Of a stretch of 64,000 nucleotides of DNA, positions 18,505-27,241 are shown piece after piece. Where the stretch lies: the NCBI GenBank assembly GCA_019753155.1, contig JAIELG010000013.1:1-64000 (forward strand), read 5' to 3'. How positions within the stretch are numbered: position 1 is the first letter of the stretch; every line of letters starts with the position of its first letter. Origin of the DNA: Burkholderiales bacterium. Lineage in GTDB: Bacteria > Pseudomonadota > Gammaproteobacteria > Burkholderiales > JABEVD01. The notes below the pieces were generated by a model that was not told the origin of the DNA, searched no databases, and was given only the letters and a program-made list of their open reading frames with translations. Made by a program: the position numbers and the translations under genes.

Positions 18505-19547
18505 GCGTCGACGAGTTTGCGCGCTTCCCCGACCTGATCCCTGTAGGCTTCGTAAATGTTGACGAGCGCATCCTCCATCGTCACTACAGGCTTCCAGTCC
18601 AGGTCGCGGCAAGTGTTGTCGATTTTCGGAACGCGGTTCTGCACGTCCTGATACCCCGTTCCATAATATTCCGCCGAAGTGGTCTCGACCACCTGGACCT
18701 TGCGCGCCGTGGATTCATATTCCGGATAGGTGAGTGCAAGATCGAGCATCATTTTCGCCAGATCCTTGACCGAATAATTGTTTTTCGGATTGCCGATGTT
18801 GTAGATTTGCCCGGATGCCACGCCGTTTTTATTGTCGATGATTTTCATGAGGGCATCGATTCCGTCGTCGATATAGGTGAAGGCGCGTTTTTGCGATCCG
18901 CCGTCGACCAGCTTGATGTTTTCTCCCCTGACGATATGGCCGAGAAACTGGGTGATGACGCGCGAACTGCCTTCCTTGTGGGTGTAGATGCTGTCGAGCC
19001 CCGCGCCGATCCAGTTGAATGGCCTGAACAGGGTGAAATCGAGTCCCTCCTGCATGCCGTAAGCCCATATCACCCTGTCCATGAGCTGCTTGCTGCAGGA
19101 ATAGATCCATCTCGGCTTGTTGATCGGCCCCAGGATCAATTCGGAATGGTCAGGGTCGAATTCGCCGTCCCTGCACATGCCGTAGACTTCGGAGGTTGAA
19201 GGGAATACCACGCGCTTGCCGTATTTGACGCAGGAGCGGACTATGGGCAGGTTCGCTTCGAAATCGAGTTCGAAGACCCGGAGCGGTTCCTTGACATAGG
19301 TTGCAGGCGTTGCGATGGCGACAAGAGGCAGGACAGTATCGCATTTCTTGACATGATATTCGATCCATTCCCTGTTGATCGTGATGTCACCCTCGAAAAA
19401 ATGAAACCTGGGGTGATCGAGCAGGTCGCTGATGCGATCCGTCTGCATATCCATGCCATAGACTTCCCAGTCCGTTGTATTGATGATGCGGTTGGAAAGA
19501 TGGTGGCCTATGAAGCCGTTTACGCCGAGAATCAGAATTTTTTTCAT
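18501..19547 (-). CDS. arnA: UDP-glucuronic acid oxidative decarboxylase (ArnA C-terminal domain as a separate gene)
   Basis: A 348-aa short-chain dehydrogenase. It has the NAD motif [10 protein letters not shown], the STSEVYGMC motif with Ser and Glu as in E. coli ArnA, and [11 protein letters not shown] with the catalytic Tyr and Lys. It oxidises and decarboxylates UDP-glucuronate to UDP-4-keto-arabinose. In E. coli this is fused to the formyltransferase in one 660-aa ArnA; here they are two genes overlapping by ATGA at 19544-19547. It overlaps arnD in the same way. Confidence 0.93.
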   Translation of the reverse strand: MKKILILGVNGFIGHHLSNRIINTTDWEVYGMDMQTDRISDLLDHPRFHFFEGDITINREWIEYHVKKCDTVLPLVAIATPATYVKEPLRVFELDFEANLPIVRSCVKYGKRVVFPSTSEVYGMCRDGEFDPDHSELILGPINKPRWIYSCSKQLMDRVIWAYGMQEGLDFTLFRPFNWIGAGLDSIYTHKEGSSRVITQFLGHIVRGENIKLVDGGSQKRAFTYIDDGIDALMKIIDNKNGVASGQIYNIGNPKNNYSVKDLAKMMLDLALTYPEYESTARKVQVVETTSAEYYGTGYQDVQNRVPKIDNTCRDLDWKPVVTMEDALVNIYEAYRDQVGEARKLVDA

Positions 19548-20476
19548 GGTTGTCCTTGGGGTAGGGAGATGGAAGAAGTGCCGAATTTTTTAAGAAACCA
19601 GTCCGCATCGGCCGCCTCGCCGTCGAGTCCGAAAGAGACCAGCCTCAGTACGCCGCCTCCGCCGCAATCGGCATAGCAGCGCCCATTTTCGCAATATATC
19701 GAAGGCGAATCGGATCGAGGGGGACGGTTTTCGATCAGCGTGCCGTACAGCGACAATTTGATCCCGTCGATCCATGCAAATGCGCCGGGATAAGGGGGGG
19801 CCACCGCGCGAACAAGATTGTGTATGGATTGGGCGGAGGCATGCCAGTTTATTTTCCCATCCTCGGCCTTGCGGCCTCCGAAGTAGCTTCCCTGGCCGAG
19901 ATCCTGCTTCCTGAGTATTGCCTGCCCCGAGACGAGTTCCGGCAAAGCCCTGCAGAGCATGATTTCCGCTGCGCATGTGACCTTGTGAAACACCTCGGTT
20001 GCAGTGTCGTCAGGCAGGATGGGAACGGCCTGCTGGTCCACGATGTCTCCGTTGTCCGGTTTTTCCGTCATCCTGTGCAGCGTCGCTCCGGTTTCGGTCT
20101 CTCCATGAATGATGGCCCAGTTGACCGGCACGCGGCCGCGGTATTTCGGAAGCAGCGAGCCGTGCATGTTGTATGCGCCCGATTTCGGCAGGGTCAGAAG
20201 CTCCGCCTTCAGCATGTTCCGGTAATAAAAGGAGAAGATGAAATCAGGCTGCAATGAGGCGATGATATCGACGACTTCAGGCGTATTCGGGTCGGCGGGT
20301 TTGATGACTGGGATATCGTGCAGGGCCGCGAGATCCGAGATGCTTTCGAACCAGATCGCCTCATCCGGATTGTCTTCGTGCGTGACGAGGAGGGGGACTT
20401 CCACATTCCGCGCGAGCAATACCTTGAGGCAGCGCACGCCCACGTTGTGATAGCCGAACACGACAGCGCGCTTCAT
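19544..20476 (-). CDS. UDP-Ara4N formyltransferase (ArnA N-terminal domain as a separate gene)
   Basis: A 310-aa 10-formyltetrahydrofolate-dependent formyltransferase. The active-site region is [20 protein letters not shown] (Asn, His) with Asp in [11 protein letters not shown]. It formylates UDP-Ara4N so the sugar can be moved to undecaprenyl phosphate. The domain lines up with residues 1-300 of ArnA. ATGA overlaps link it to arnC upstream and to the decarboxylase downstream, so the separated halves are still translated together. Confidence 0.92.
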   Translation of the reverse strand: MKRAVVFGYHNVGVRCLKVLLARNVEVPLLVTHEDNPDEAIWFESISDLAALHDIPVIKPADPNTPEVVDIIASLQPDFIFSFYYRNMLKAELLTLPKSGAYNMHGSLLPKYRGRVPVNWAIIHGETETGATLHRMTEKPDNGDIVDQQAVPILPDDTATEVFHKVTCAAEIMLCRALPELVSGQAILRKQDLGQGSYFGGRKAEDGKINWHASAQSIHNLVRAVAPPYPGAFAWIDGIKLSLYGTLIENRPPRSDSPSIYCENGRCYADCGGGGVLRLVSFGLDGEAADADWFLKKFGTSSISLPQGQP

Positions 20477-21405
20477 TCCTTTCCTTCCAGTATGGTCTCG
20501 ATCAGATACCTGGGCCTGTGTCTGACTTCCTGGTAAATCCGCCCGATGTATTCGCCCAGCATTCCGATCCCGAAAAGGATGATGCCGATGAACAGAAAAA
20601 CGATGCCGAAAAGGGTGAACACGCCTTCCGCTTCAGGCCCCACGATGAGGCGCCTTATCCCCAGATAAGCGACGAACAGCGTGGAAAGGAACGAAATCAT
20701 GATGCCGAACAACGAAAACACCTGAAGCGGGACGACGGAAAATCCTGTCATGAGATCGAAGTTGAGCCGGATCAGGCTGTAAATCGAGTATTTCGACTCG
20801 CCTGCGGCCCGTTCCTCGTGTTCGACCTCGATTTCCGTGGGATTGCTCGCGAAGGTATAGGCGAGCGCGGGAATGAACGTATTGGTTTCACGAGCGGAGT
20901 TGATTGCGTTCACGATGCTGCGGCTATAGGCGCGCAGCATGCAGCCCTGATCCGTCATCTTGATTTTGGTGATGCGCTCTCTCAGGCGGTTCATCATGCG
21001 CGATGCGACGCTGCGCCAAAGGCTGTCCTGCCTGTTTTTCCTGATGGTCCCGACGCAGTCGTAACCATCGTCCATTTTTTCGACAAGCTTGCGGATTTCC
21101 TCCGGGGGATTTTGCAGGTCAGCATCCAGGGTGACGATGCATCGGCCGCGGGCATGCTCGAACCCGGCCATGATCGCCATATGCTGCCCGAAATTGCCCT
21201 TGAGCAGAATGACTCTCGTGACATCGCTGCGAAGATTGAATTGCTCCTGAAGCAGCATCGCAGAGCGGTCGCGGCTGCCGTCGTTGATGAATATGATTTC
21301 ATATGCTCTCGAAAGCTTGTCGAGCGCGGGATACAGGCGGTCGAACAGGGCATGGAGACCCTGTTCCTCGTTGTATACCGGGATGATGACTGAAATTTCG
21401 ATCAT
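20473..21405 (-). CDS. arnC: undecaprenyl-phosphate Ara4FN transferase (ArnC)
   Basis: A 310-aa GT2 enzyme with SVIIPVYNEEQGL, the DxD motif in VTLDADLQNPPEEI, DQGCMLRAYSR, and two C-terminal membrane helices (about 228-255 and 262-292). It transfers Ara4FN to undecaprenyl phosphate on the cytoplasmic face of the inner membrane. The open frame extends to 21435; ATG 21405 (MIEISVIIP) overlaps the arnB stop by ATGA and fits the family N-terminus. Confidence 0.94.
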   Translation of the reverse strand: MIEISVIIPVYNEEQGLHALFDRLYPALDKLSRAYEIIFINDGSRDRSAMLLQEQFNLRSDVTRVILLKGNFGQHMAIMAGFEHARGRCIVTLDADLQNPPEEIRKLVEKMDDGYDCVGTIRKNRQDSLWRSVASRMMNRLRERITKIKMTDQGCMLRAYSRSIVNAINSARETNTFIPALAYTFASNPTEIEVEHEERAAGESKYSIYSLIRLNFDLMTGFSVVPLQVFSLFGIMISFLSTLFVAYLGIRRLIVGPEAEGVFTLFGIVFLFIGIILFGIGMLGEYIGRIYQEVRHRPRYLIETILEGKE

Positions 21406-22511
21406 GGCTTGAGTATCCCTGAAACCGTCCTGCATACCCGCTCGACATCCTCCATCCGCATCATGGGAAAAAGCGGGAGCGTCACCGTTTCGCGACCGAT
21501 GCGCTCGGCATGCGGAAAGTCGCCTTCCCGGTATCCCAGTTTCCTGTAAAGACTGAATAAATGCAGGGCAGGGTAGTGGATTCCGACGCCTATTCCCTGA
21601 CCGTGCATGGCCCTGATGAATTCGCTTCGGGGAAAGCCGAGGCGCTCGAAAGGAATGAGCGGGGCGAACATATGCCAGCTATGCCCTTCGTCTTTGGCAG
21701 GCAGAAGGCAAGCTTCGAGTTCCCAGCATTCGAAATAACGGTCGACGAGCTGGTTTCGTTTCTCGTTGAATGAATCCAGGTTCTTGATCTGCCCGATGCC
21801 GACTCTTGCCGCGACATCGGAAAGATTGTATTTCCCGCCGGGAAGCGCGACATCCATGTTTCCCTCGCCATCTTTCACGATGCCGTGAAAGCGCAACTGA
21901 TCCAGCTTCCTGGCTTCCGTCGGATCGGATATGCTCAATGCGCCGCCTTCGATCGTGGTCATGTTCTTGTTGGGGTGAAAGCTGAACGACACGATGTCGC
22001 CGAAACTCCCGATTTTCCTGCCTTTGTGCCGGGTTCCGATCGCATGCGCGGCATCCTCGATCACCCTGAGTCCATGCTTTTGCGCAATGTCGTAAAGCCT
22101 GTCGCAATCGACCGAAAGCCCCGCGAAATGCACGGGCATGATGGCTCGGGTTTTCGGGGTGATGGCGGATTTGACCTGATCGAGGTCGATGTTGCGCGTA
22201 TCCGGATCGACATCGACGAAAACCGGTTTGGCCCCTACCCTGAGAATCACGTTCGGCGTGGCGGCGAAACTCATGGCAGGGGTGATGACTTCGTCCCCTT
22301 CGCCTATGTCGCAAAGTTCCAGCGCAACTTCGAGCGCGCCTGTTGCGGAAGTGAAGCTCTTGACGATCCGCCCGCCCAGATAATCCGAAAGACTGGATTC
22401 GAATTCGATCACCTTAGGTCCGCTTGCGAGCCAGCCGGAGCGCATTACATCCGCCACGCCCTGTATCGTTTCCTCGTCAAGGAAAGGTTTTGTGAAAGGG
22501 ATATAGTCCAT
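21402..22511 (-). CDS. arnB: UDP-Ara4O aminotransferase (ArnB)
   Basis: A 369-aa PLP enzyme of the DegT/DnrJ/EryC1 family. The N-terminal IPFTKPFLDEETIQGV is typical of ArnB, the Asp of VIEDAAHAIG binds PLP, and Lys in SFHPNKNMTTIEGG forms the Schiff base. It aminates UDP-4-keto-arabinose to UDP-Ara4N using glutamate. Separated from the SMR gene by 38 bp, the largest gap inside the operon. Confidence 0.95.
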   Translation of the reverse strand: MDYIPFTKPFLDEETIQGVADVMRSGWLASGPKVIEFESSLSDYLGGRIVKSFTSATGALEVALELCDIGEGDEVITPAMSFAATPNVILRVGAKPVFVDVDPDTRNIDLDQVKSAITPKTRAIMPVHFAGLSVDCDRLYDIAQKHGLRVIEDAAHAIGTRHKGRKIGSFGDIVSFSFHPNKNMTTIEGGALSISDPTEARKLDQLRFHGIVKDGEGNMDVALPGGKYNLSDVAARVGIGQIKNLDSFNEKRNQLVDRYFECWELEACLLPAKDEGHSWHMFAPLIPFERLGFPRSEFIRAMHGQGIGVGIHYPALHLFSLYRKLGYREGDFPHAERIGRETVTLPLFPMMRMEDVERVCRTVSGILKP

Positions 22512-22549
22512 TTTATCGATAAAATAATTTCAATATTCAATAAACAGCA

Positions 22550-22921
22550 TTAACTTCTGGAGACGATGTAAACGCCGACGACGATGATTCCGATGCCGGC
22601 AAGCTTCATGAGCGACAGATTCTCCCCGAAGAGGTACCAGGCGGCAAAAGCGTTGACCACGTAGCCGATCGAAAGCATGGGGTAAGCGATGCTTACCTCG
22701 ACCCTGGATAATGCCATGATCCAGACGACTACGGATATGGCATAGCAGGCGAGTCCTCCGATGATGGGCGGCTGGGATGCGATCTGCCAACCTATGGGGA
22801 GGATGTTTTCCCTGCTGAATGTGAATGATCCTACGGCGTTGGTTCCGGTTTTCAGCAGCAGCTGGGCTGCGGCGTTGAGCAGAACCCCGGTCAGGATCAA
22901 GGCGAAACTGGTCGGATTCAT
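22550..22921 (-). CDS. SMR-family Ara4N-lipid flippase subunit (ArnE/ArnF-like)
   Basis: A 123-aa protein with four membrane helices and the EamA/SMR pattern (LNAAAQLLLKTG, SIAYPMLSIGYVVNAFAAWYLF). In E. coli, ArnE and ArnF together move undecaprenyl phosphate-Ara4N across the inner membrane. Only one gene is present here, so it may act as a homodimer or pair with a subunit encoded elsewhere. Its ATG overlaps the arnT stop by ATGA. Confidence 0.88.
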   Translation of the reverse strand: MNPTSFALILTGVLLNAAAQLLLKTGTNAVGSFTFSRENILPIGWQIASQPPIIGGLACYAISVVVWIMALSRVEVSIAYPMLSIGYVVNAFAAWYLFGENLSLMKLAGIGIIVVGVYIVSRS

Positions 22922-24564
22922 GGTGTTTTCACCACTACGCGCCTCGTGTCCCGTGCGATCAACTGCATGGACAGATGATTTTCAAGCTGAGCATATATTT
23001 GAGGCGGCATGATTGCAAGCGCATAAGTTTGATTTTTCCAGGTGCGCTCGAAGGTTTCGAGATCCGCTATCCATTTTCCGGGTTCCTGGGTAATGCCGAA
23101 AGCCATTTCGTCCTGATAGGCGACCAGCGTGACGGTTCTCTTGATGTAGAAGGGCAGGGTTTGCTCGTACATGCTCACGCTGTAGAAAGGCGCATCGTTT
23201 TTCAGATAGGGCCGGATTTTCCGGGCGAGATCGTGCGCTGAATTTGCCGGTGCGAGACTGTCGTGACCGGCCATGATCAATTGTCCGCTGACCAGGATCG
23301 AAAGGGATAGCGCGACGATGGCGCCTTCATTTTTGCCATGGCGACTCATGTATAGCGCGTAGAGCGCTCCGATGAGGGCGGTGGTTGCCGCTGCGGCGAG
23401 CCAGGGCACGTAATTTTCATAAAGTGTTTGAGGCACGATGGGATCTGCGAAACGGACGACTTGAGGCGAGAGTGCAAGTCCGATTGCGCCCAGAATTGCG
23501 GTCGGCAGGATATGCCAGAAAAGCCTGTTTCCTGTCATGCTGGCGAGTCTTTGCCCGATGAGCAGTGCGAGCGCCGGAAAAATCGGCAGTATGTAGGAGG
23601 GCAATTTCGAATCCGAGAACGAGAAGAAAGCATAAATGAATACGATCCAGATGAACAGGAATCGACCGGGCTGGAATTTGCTTTCCTGAGGTTTCCAGGC
23701 ATGGATCAGAGCTTCGAACAGGGTGACGACCCATGGCAGGATGCCTGCAAGGAGGATGGGAATGAAATAGCTCCAGGGATGGTATCGCCCATGGTCTTTG
23801 GTCAGGAAGCGCTCGAAATGCTCATGGATGAAAAAGAAATGGAAAAATTCGGGATTGGCGCGGCTGACCGCGAAAAACCAGGGGGCGCTGATGAGCAGCA
23901 TGAGCGGGATGCCGCTGAAAAGATTGAGGCGTTTCCAGATGCCCCAGTCGCGCTGCACGAGCGTATAAATCACGAGCACGGCTCCCGGCAGGACAATGCC
24001 GATCAATCCCTTGCTCAGGATCGAAAATCCCATTGCAGCCCAGGCTGCATGCATCCACAGCTTGCGTGCTCCAGGCGTCGACGCTGTTGCCTGGGCAAGC
24101 AGGAATCCGCACATGCTGAGGCACATGAAAAAAGTCACGCCCATGTCGAGCGTATTGAGGTGTCCGATGACGGCGTAAAGCAGGCTGCTTGCCAGAACGA
24201 GCGCCGAATAGAACCCTGCGTCAGGCCCGAAAAGGAGCCTTCCCGTCAGATAGATCAGCACTATGCCCAGGAATCCGGTCAATCCGCTCCACAACCTTGC
24301 GGTCCATTGGCGTTCTCCGAATATCTCGTAAGCTGCCGCCGTCATCCAGTATTGCAAGGCCGGTTTTTCAAAGTATTTGATGCCGTTGAGGCGGGGCGTT
24401 ATCCAGTCGCCCGAGACGACCATTTCTCTCGGGATTTCGGCATAGCGCCCTTCGTCCGGCCTGACGAGCTTGCGGTATTCGAGGTTGCTGAACCACACGA
24501 GCGCAATCAGGGCAAAAATCCAGAAGACGTGATTTGGTTTGATTGCGTTATGCATGGACTGCAC
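22918..24564 (-). CDS. arnT: undecaprenyl-phosphate-Ara4N:lipid A transferase (ArnT)
   Basis: A 548-aa GT83 integral membrane enzyme. The first helix is followed by the periplasmic catalytic signature RPDEGRYAEIPREM and then about ten more helices, with a C-terminal periplasmic domain. ArnT transfers Ara4N to lipid A phosphates, lowering surface charge and giving resistance to polymyxin-type peptides. First gene of the operon, preceded by TATAAT. Met1 or Met4 could be the start. Confidence 0.94.
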   Translation of the reverse strand: MQSMHNAIKPNHVFWIFALIALVWFSNLEYRKLVRPDEGRYAEIPREMVVSGDWITPRLNGIKYFEKPALQYWMTAAAYEIFGERQWTARLWSGLTGFLGIVLIYLTGRLLFGPDAGFYSALVLASSLLYAVIGHLNTLDMGVTFFMCLSMCGFLLAQATASTPGARKLWMHAAWAAMGFSILSKGLIGIVLPGAVLVIYTLVQRDWGIWKRLNLFSGIPLMLLISAPWFFAVSRANPEFFHFFFIHEHFERFLTKDHGRYHPWSYFIPILLAGILPWVVTLFEALIHAWKPQESKFQPGRFLFIWIVFIYAFFSFSDSKLPSYILPIFPALALLIGQRLASMTGNRLFWHILPTAILGAIGLALSPQVVRFADPIVPQTLYENYVPWLAAAATTALIGALYALYMSRHGKNEGAIVALSLSILVSGQLIMAGHDSLAPANSAHDLARKIRPYLKNDAPFYSVSMYEQTLPFYIKRTVTLVAYQDEMAFGITQEPGKWIADLETFERTWKNQTYALAIMPPQIYAQLENHLSMQLIARDTRRVVVKTP

Positions 24565-24585
24565 GGATTCCCGGCAAATTGCGCA

Positions 24586-24591
24586 ATTATA
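24586..24591 (-). promoter_or_regulatory. -10 element for the arn operon
   Basis: On the minus strand TATAAT lies 22 bases upstream of arnT, in the 42-bp gap after mnmH. A poor -35 (CTGATT, inside the end of mnmH) is 17 bp upstream. A weak -35 would fit control by a response regulator such as PmrA, but no such box was identified. Confidence 0.45.
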
Positions 24592-24606
24592 CCATTTGGG
24601 CCTGGA

Positions 24607-25671
24607 TTAATCAGCCAGGCTGGATGCAAGAATCTTTTCGGCGAGCGCCTTGAAACCCGGTTCGGTAGGGTCGAAGACCTCGTGGACGGGCATTTCGGAA
24701 TACGTCGCATAATGCTTTGTTATCGATTTCTCGTAAGCCCGATCGTAATGGTTCTCAAGCAGCGTTTTGATCAGCAAGTCCCATTCGCCTCTTTCAGCCA
24801 TCGATTTCCATGAGCCTATCGTTTCATGCCCATGTAATTCCATGAGACGGTCAAGTTGCGCGAACAAGATTTCCGGCTGCCCGAAAAAATGCCGGTATTC
24901 CTCGTTGAGTATTCTGCTCCTGACCGATACGGAGGCTTCGATGCGGATGCAACGGCTTTTCCACATGGCATCCATGACAGCCTGGGGCACGCGCAGATTC
25001 CCGATTTTCTTGCTTTCGGACTCGATGTAAACGGGCTTTCCGGGATCGAATCCTGAGAGAATATGCCAGATGCAGCTTTCGAAGTATTTCTGGCCGGGTT
25101 GCTCGATCCCGGGCATTTTACCCAGAACCGAGCCTCTGTGTCGCGCGATTTCCTCGAGATCCAGCACCTGTTCGCCGATTCCGGACAATGCCTTGATGAG
25201 GCGGCTTTTGCCGCATCCGGTCGCTCCGCAGATCACCCTGAATTCGAAGCGCTCAGGCAATCGGTCGAGCGCTTCGAGGACCATCTTGCGGTAGGCCTTG
25301 TATCCGCCTTCGAGTCGCACGGTATGCCAGCCGATTTCGGAAAGGATATGCGCCATGGCCCCGCTGCGCTTTCCGCCCCGCCAGCAATAGATGAGGGGAC
25401 GCCATGTTCTGGGTTTGTCGAGCAGGCTGGTTTCGAGATGCCGGGCGATGTTGCGCGATACCATCGCAGCGCCCATTTTCTTCGCCAGAAACGGGTCCTG
25501 CTTGTAAAAGGTGCCGATTTTCGCCCGTTCCTCGTCGTCGAGCACAGGGCAGTTCCTGGCTCCAGGAATATGGTCGAGGCTGAATTCGGATGGCGAACGC
25601 ACATCGATGATCTCGTCAAACTCCGATAATTGTGCTAGGGTTGGGCTGCTTAAAATTTTCAAAAATGCCAT
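24607..25671 (-). CDS. mnmH: tRNA 2-selenouridine/geranyl-2-thiouridine synthase
   Basis: A 354-aa protein with an N-terminal rhodanese domain (EIIDVRSPSEFSLDHIPGA, catalytic Cys in YCWRGGKRSGAMA) and a C-terminal P-loop domain (GATGCGKSRLIKAL). It replaces sulfur at the wobble 2-thiouridine of tRNA Lys/Glu/Gln by selenium, using selenophosphate. The donor is made by SelD, encoded divergently next door. ATG 25671 (MAFLKILSS) is 6 bp from the selD ATG; the open frame also runs upstream into selD. Confidence 0.93.
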   Translation of the reverse strand: MAFLKILSSPTLAQLSEFDEIIDVRSPSEFSLDHIPGARNCPVLDDEERAKIGTFYKQDPFLAKKMGAAMVSRNIARHLETSLLDKPRTWRPLIYCWRGGKRSGAMAHILSEIGWHTVRLEGGYKAYRKMVLEALDRLPERFEFRVICGATGCGKSRLIKALSGIGEQVLDLEEIARHRGSVLGKMPGIEQPGQKYFESCIWHILSGFDPGKPVYIESESKKIGNLRVPQAVMDAMWKSRCIRIEASVSVRSRILNEEYRHFFGQPEILFAQLDRLMELHGHETIGSWKSMAERGEWDLLIKTLLENHYDRAYEKSITKHYATYSEMPVHEVFDPTEPGFKALAEKILASSLAD

Positions 25672-25677
25672 CCTGGA

Positions 25678-26709
25678 ATGCAAATCAAACTGACGAAATT
25701 TTCTCATGGGGGCGGCTGTGGATGCAAAATCGCTCCATCCCTGCTGCGCGAGCTGCTGTCGAAGTCATCCCTGTTTTATCCCGATCTTCTGGTGGGCAAC
25801 GATTCCAGCGACGATGCAGCAGTTTACCGCATCAACGATAGCCAGGCGATCGTCGCCACCACGGATTTTTTCATGCCCATCGTGGATGATGCGATGGACT
25901 TCGGGAAAATCGCAGCGACCAATGCAATATCCGATATTTATGCCATGGGTGCAAAACCGATCATGGCCCTCGCCATTCTCGGGATGCCGATCGATAAACT
26001 GCCTGCGCAAACCATGAAGGACATCCTGTCAGGCGGGGAATCCGTTTGCGCACTTGCAGGAATCCCGCTTGCAGGCGGGCATTCCATCGACTCTCCGGAG
26101 CCCATATATGGCCTCGCTGTAATAGGCATCGTCCATCCGGATCATATCAAGAGAAACGATCAGGCCAAATCGGGCGATGTGTTGATTCTCGGAAAGGCCT
26201 TGGGAATCGGCATTTTCAGCGCTGCGCTCAAGAAAGGGAAGCTGTCTCCTGAAGCTTATCGAAGCATGCTGGAGAGCACGACCCTGCTCAATACGCCTGG
26301 TTTGGAACTCGCCAGAATGCCGCAGGTACATGCCTTGACGGATGTCACCGGCTTCGGGTTGTTGGGCCACCTGCTTGAAATGTGCAGGGGATCGAAGCTG
26401 GGCGCTGAAATTTTCTTCGATCAGATCCCTGTTTTTCAGGAAGCGGAAGAACTCTGCATCGAGGGCATCGTCCCCGGCGCGATCGAACGCAATTGGACGA
26501 GTTTCGGTTCGGAAGTTGCCCTCAGGGAAGGCATGCCCGAATGGCAAAGAAAAATGCTTTGCGACCCGCAGACGAGCGGCGGACTGCTGGTGGCTTGTGC
26601 GCCTGATGCCGCTCACGATGTGCTCGAACTCTTTTTGCAAAGCGGATTCGGCTCTGCCCGGAAAATCGGCTGCCTGGGTGAAGGGGACGCGATCGTGACA
26701 GTTCGATAA
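25678..26709 (+). CDS. selD: selenide, water dikinase (selenophosphate synthetase)
   Basis: A 343-aa SelD. The N-terminal SHGGGCGCKI holds the catalytic Cys and Lys; in many relatives the first Cys of GCGCK is selenocysteine, but here it is an ordinary Cys codon. Other AIRS-fold motifs: DDAAVYRI, ATTDFFMPIVDD, GGHSIDSPEP, DVTGFGLLGHL. It makes selenophosphate from selenide and ATP. Pairing with mnmH and absence of selA, selB or selC here suggest that its main use is tRNA selenation (inference limited to this window). Confidence 0.96.
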   Translation: MQIKLTKFSHGGGCGCKIAPSLLRELLSKSSLFYPDLLVGNDSSDDAAVYRINDSQAIVATTDFFMPIVDDAMDFGKIAATNAISDIYAMGAKPIMALAILGMPIDKLPAQTMKDILSGGESVCALAGIPLAGGHSIDSPEPIYGLAVIGIVHPDHIKRNDQAKSGDVLILGKALGIGIFSAALKKGKLSPEAYRSMLESTTLLNTPGLELARMPQVHALTDVTGFGLLGHLLEMCRGSKLGAEIFFDQIPVFQEAEELCIEGIVPGAIERNWTSFGSEVALREGMPEWQRKMLCDPQTSGGLLVACAPDAAHDVLELFLQSGFGSARKIGCLGEGDAIVTVR

Positions 26710-26718
26710 CTGAAATCT

Positions 26719-27219
26719 GTGAATGCTAAAATGATTGGCCGGATTTTTATACAACGCATTGTTTTGCTTGTCGTGGTTTTTGCAGCCGGATGCGGTGGGG
26801 TCGTGGTTAAAAAGTCCGAACCCATTCCTTCGTCGGCTCAAGCCGGGAGCAGGGACGAAGTCGTGCTTTATGCGCTCGGGCTGATGGATACGGACTACCG
26901 GTTCGGGGGGAAGAATCCTTCCAGCGGGTTCGATTGCAGCGGAATGGTCAGTTATATCTACAAGAATGCTGTAGGAATGAATCTGCCGCATAATGCCTAC
27001 CGGATTGCGCAAATTTCGAAAAAAATCGAAATGAGCCAGATCAGGCCGGGAGATCTCGTTTTTTTCGATACGCAGCATCGACCGTTCTCGCATGTGGGCA
27101 TTTATATCGGAAACGGCAAGTTTGTCCATGCGCCGGGCAGCAACGGAAAGATCAGGATCGGCACCATCTCTTCGGGTTATTTCGCCAAAAGACTCGACGG
27201 TGCCGGAACGCTGTTTTAA
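26719..27219 (+). CDS. NlpC/P60 cell-wall peptidase, lipoprotein
   Basis: A 166-aa protein. The signal peptide ends in the lipobox FAAGC. The NlpC/P60 catalytic Cys is in GFDCSGMVSYIYK and His in FSHVGIYIGNGKFVHAPG. Members cleave D-gamma-glutamyl-meso-DAP bonds in peptidoglycan stem peptides. Located in the outer membrane or periplasm. Begins 9 bp after selD; Met5 is an alternative start. The next gene follows after 22 bp, so the three may be one transcript. Confidence 0.92.
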   Translation: MNAKMIGRIFIQRIVLLVVVFAAGCGGVVVKKSEPIPSSAQAGSRDEVVLYALGLMDTDYRFGGKNPSSGFDCSGMVSYIYKNAVGMNLPHNAYRIAQISKKIEMSQIRPGDLVFFDTQHRPFSHVGIYIGNGKFVHAPGSNGKIRIGTISSGYFAKRLDGAGTLF

Positions 27220-27241
27220 TTTTGCCGGGAATGGGTAGCCT

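Noticed and set aside
25678-25740. Possible selenocysteine codon in selD
   Set aside because: The SelD active site reads GCGCK with ordinary Cys codons and no in-frame TGA.
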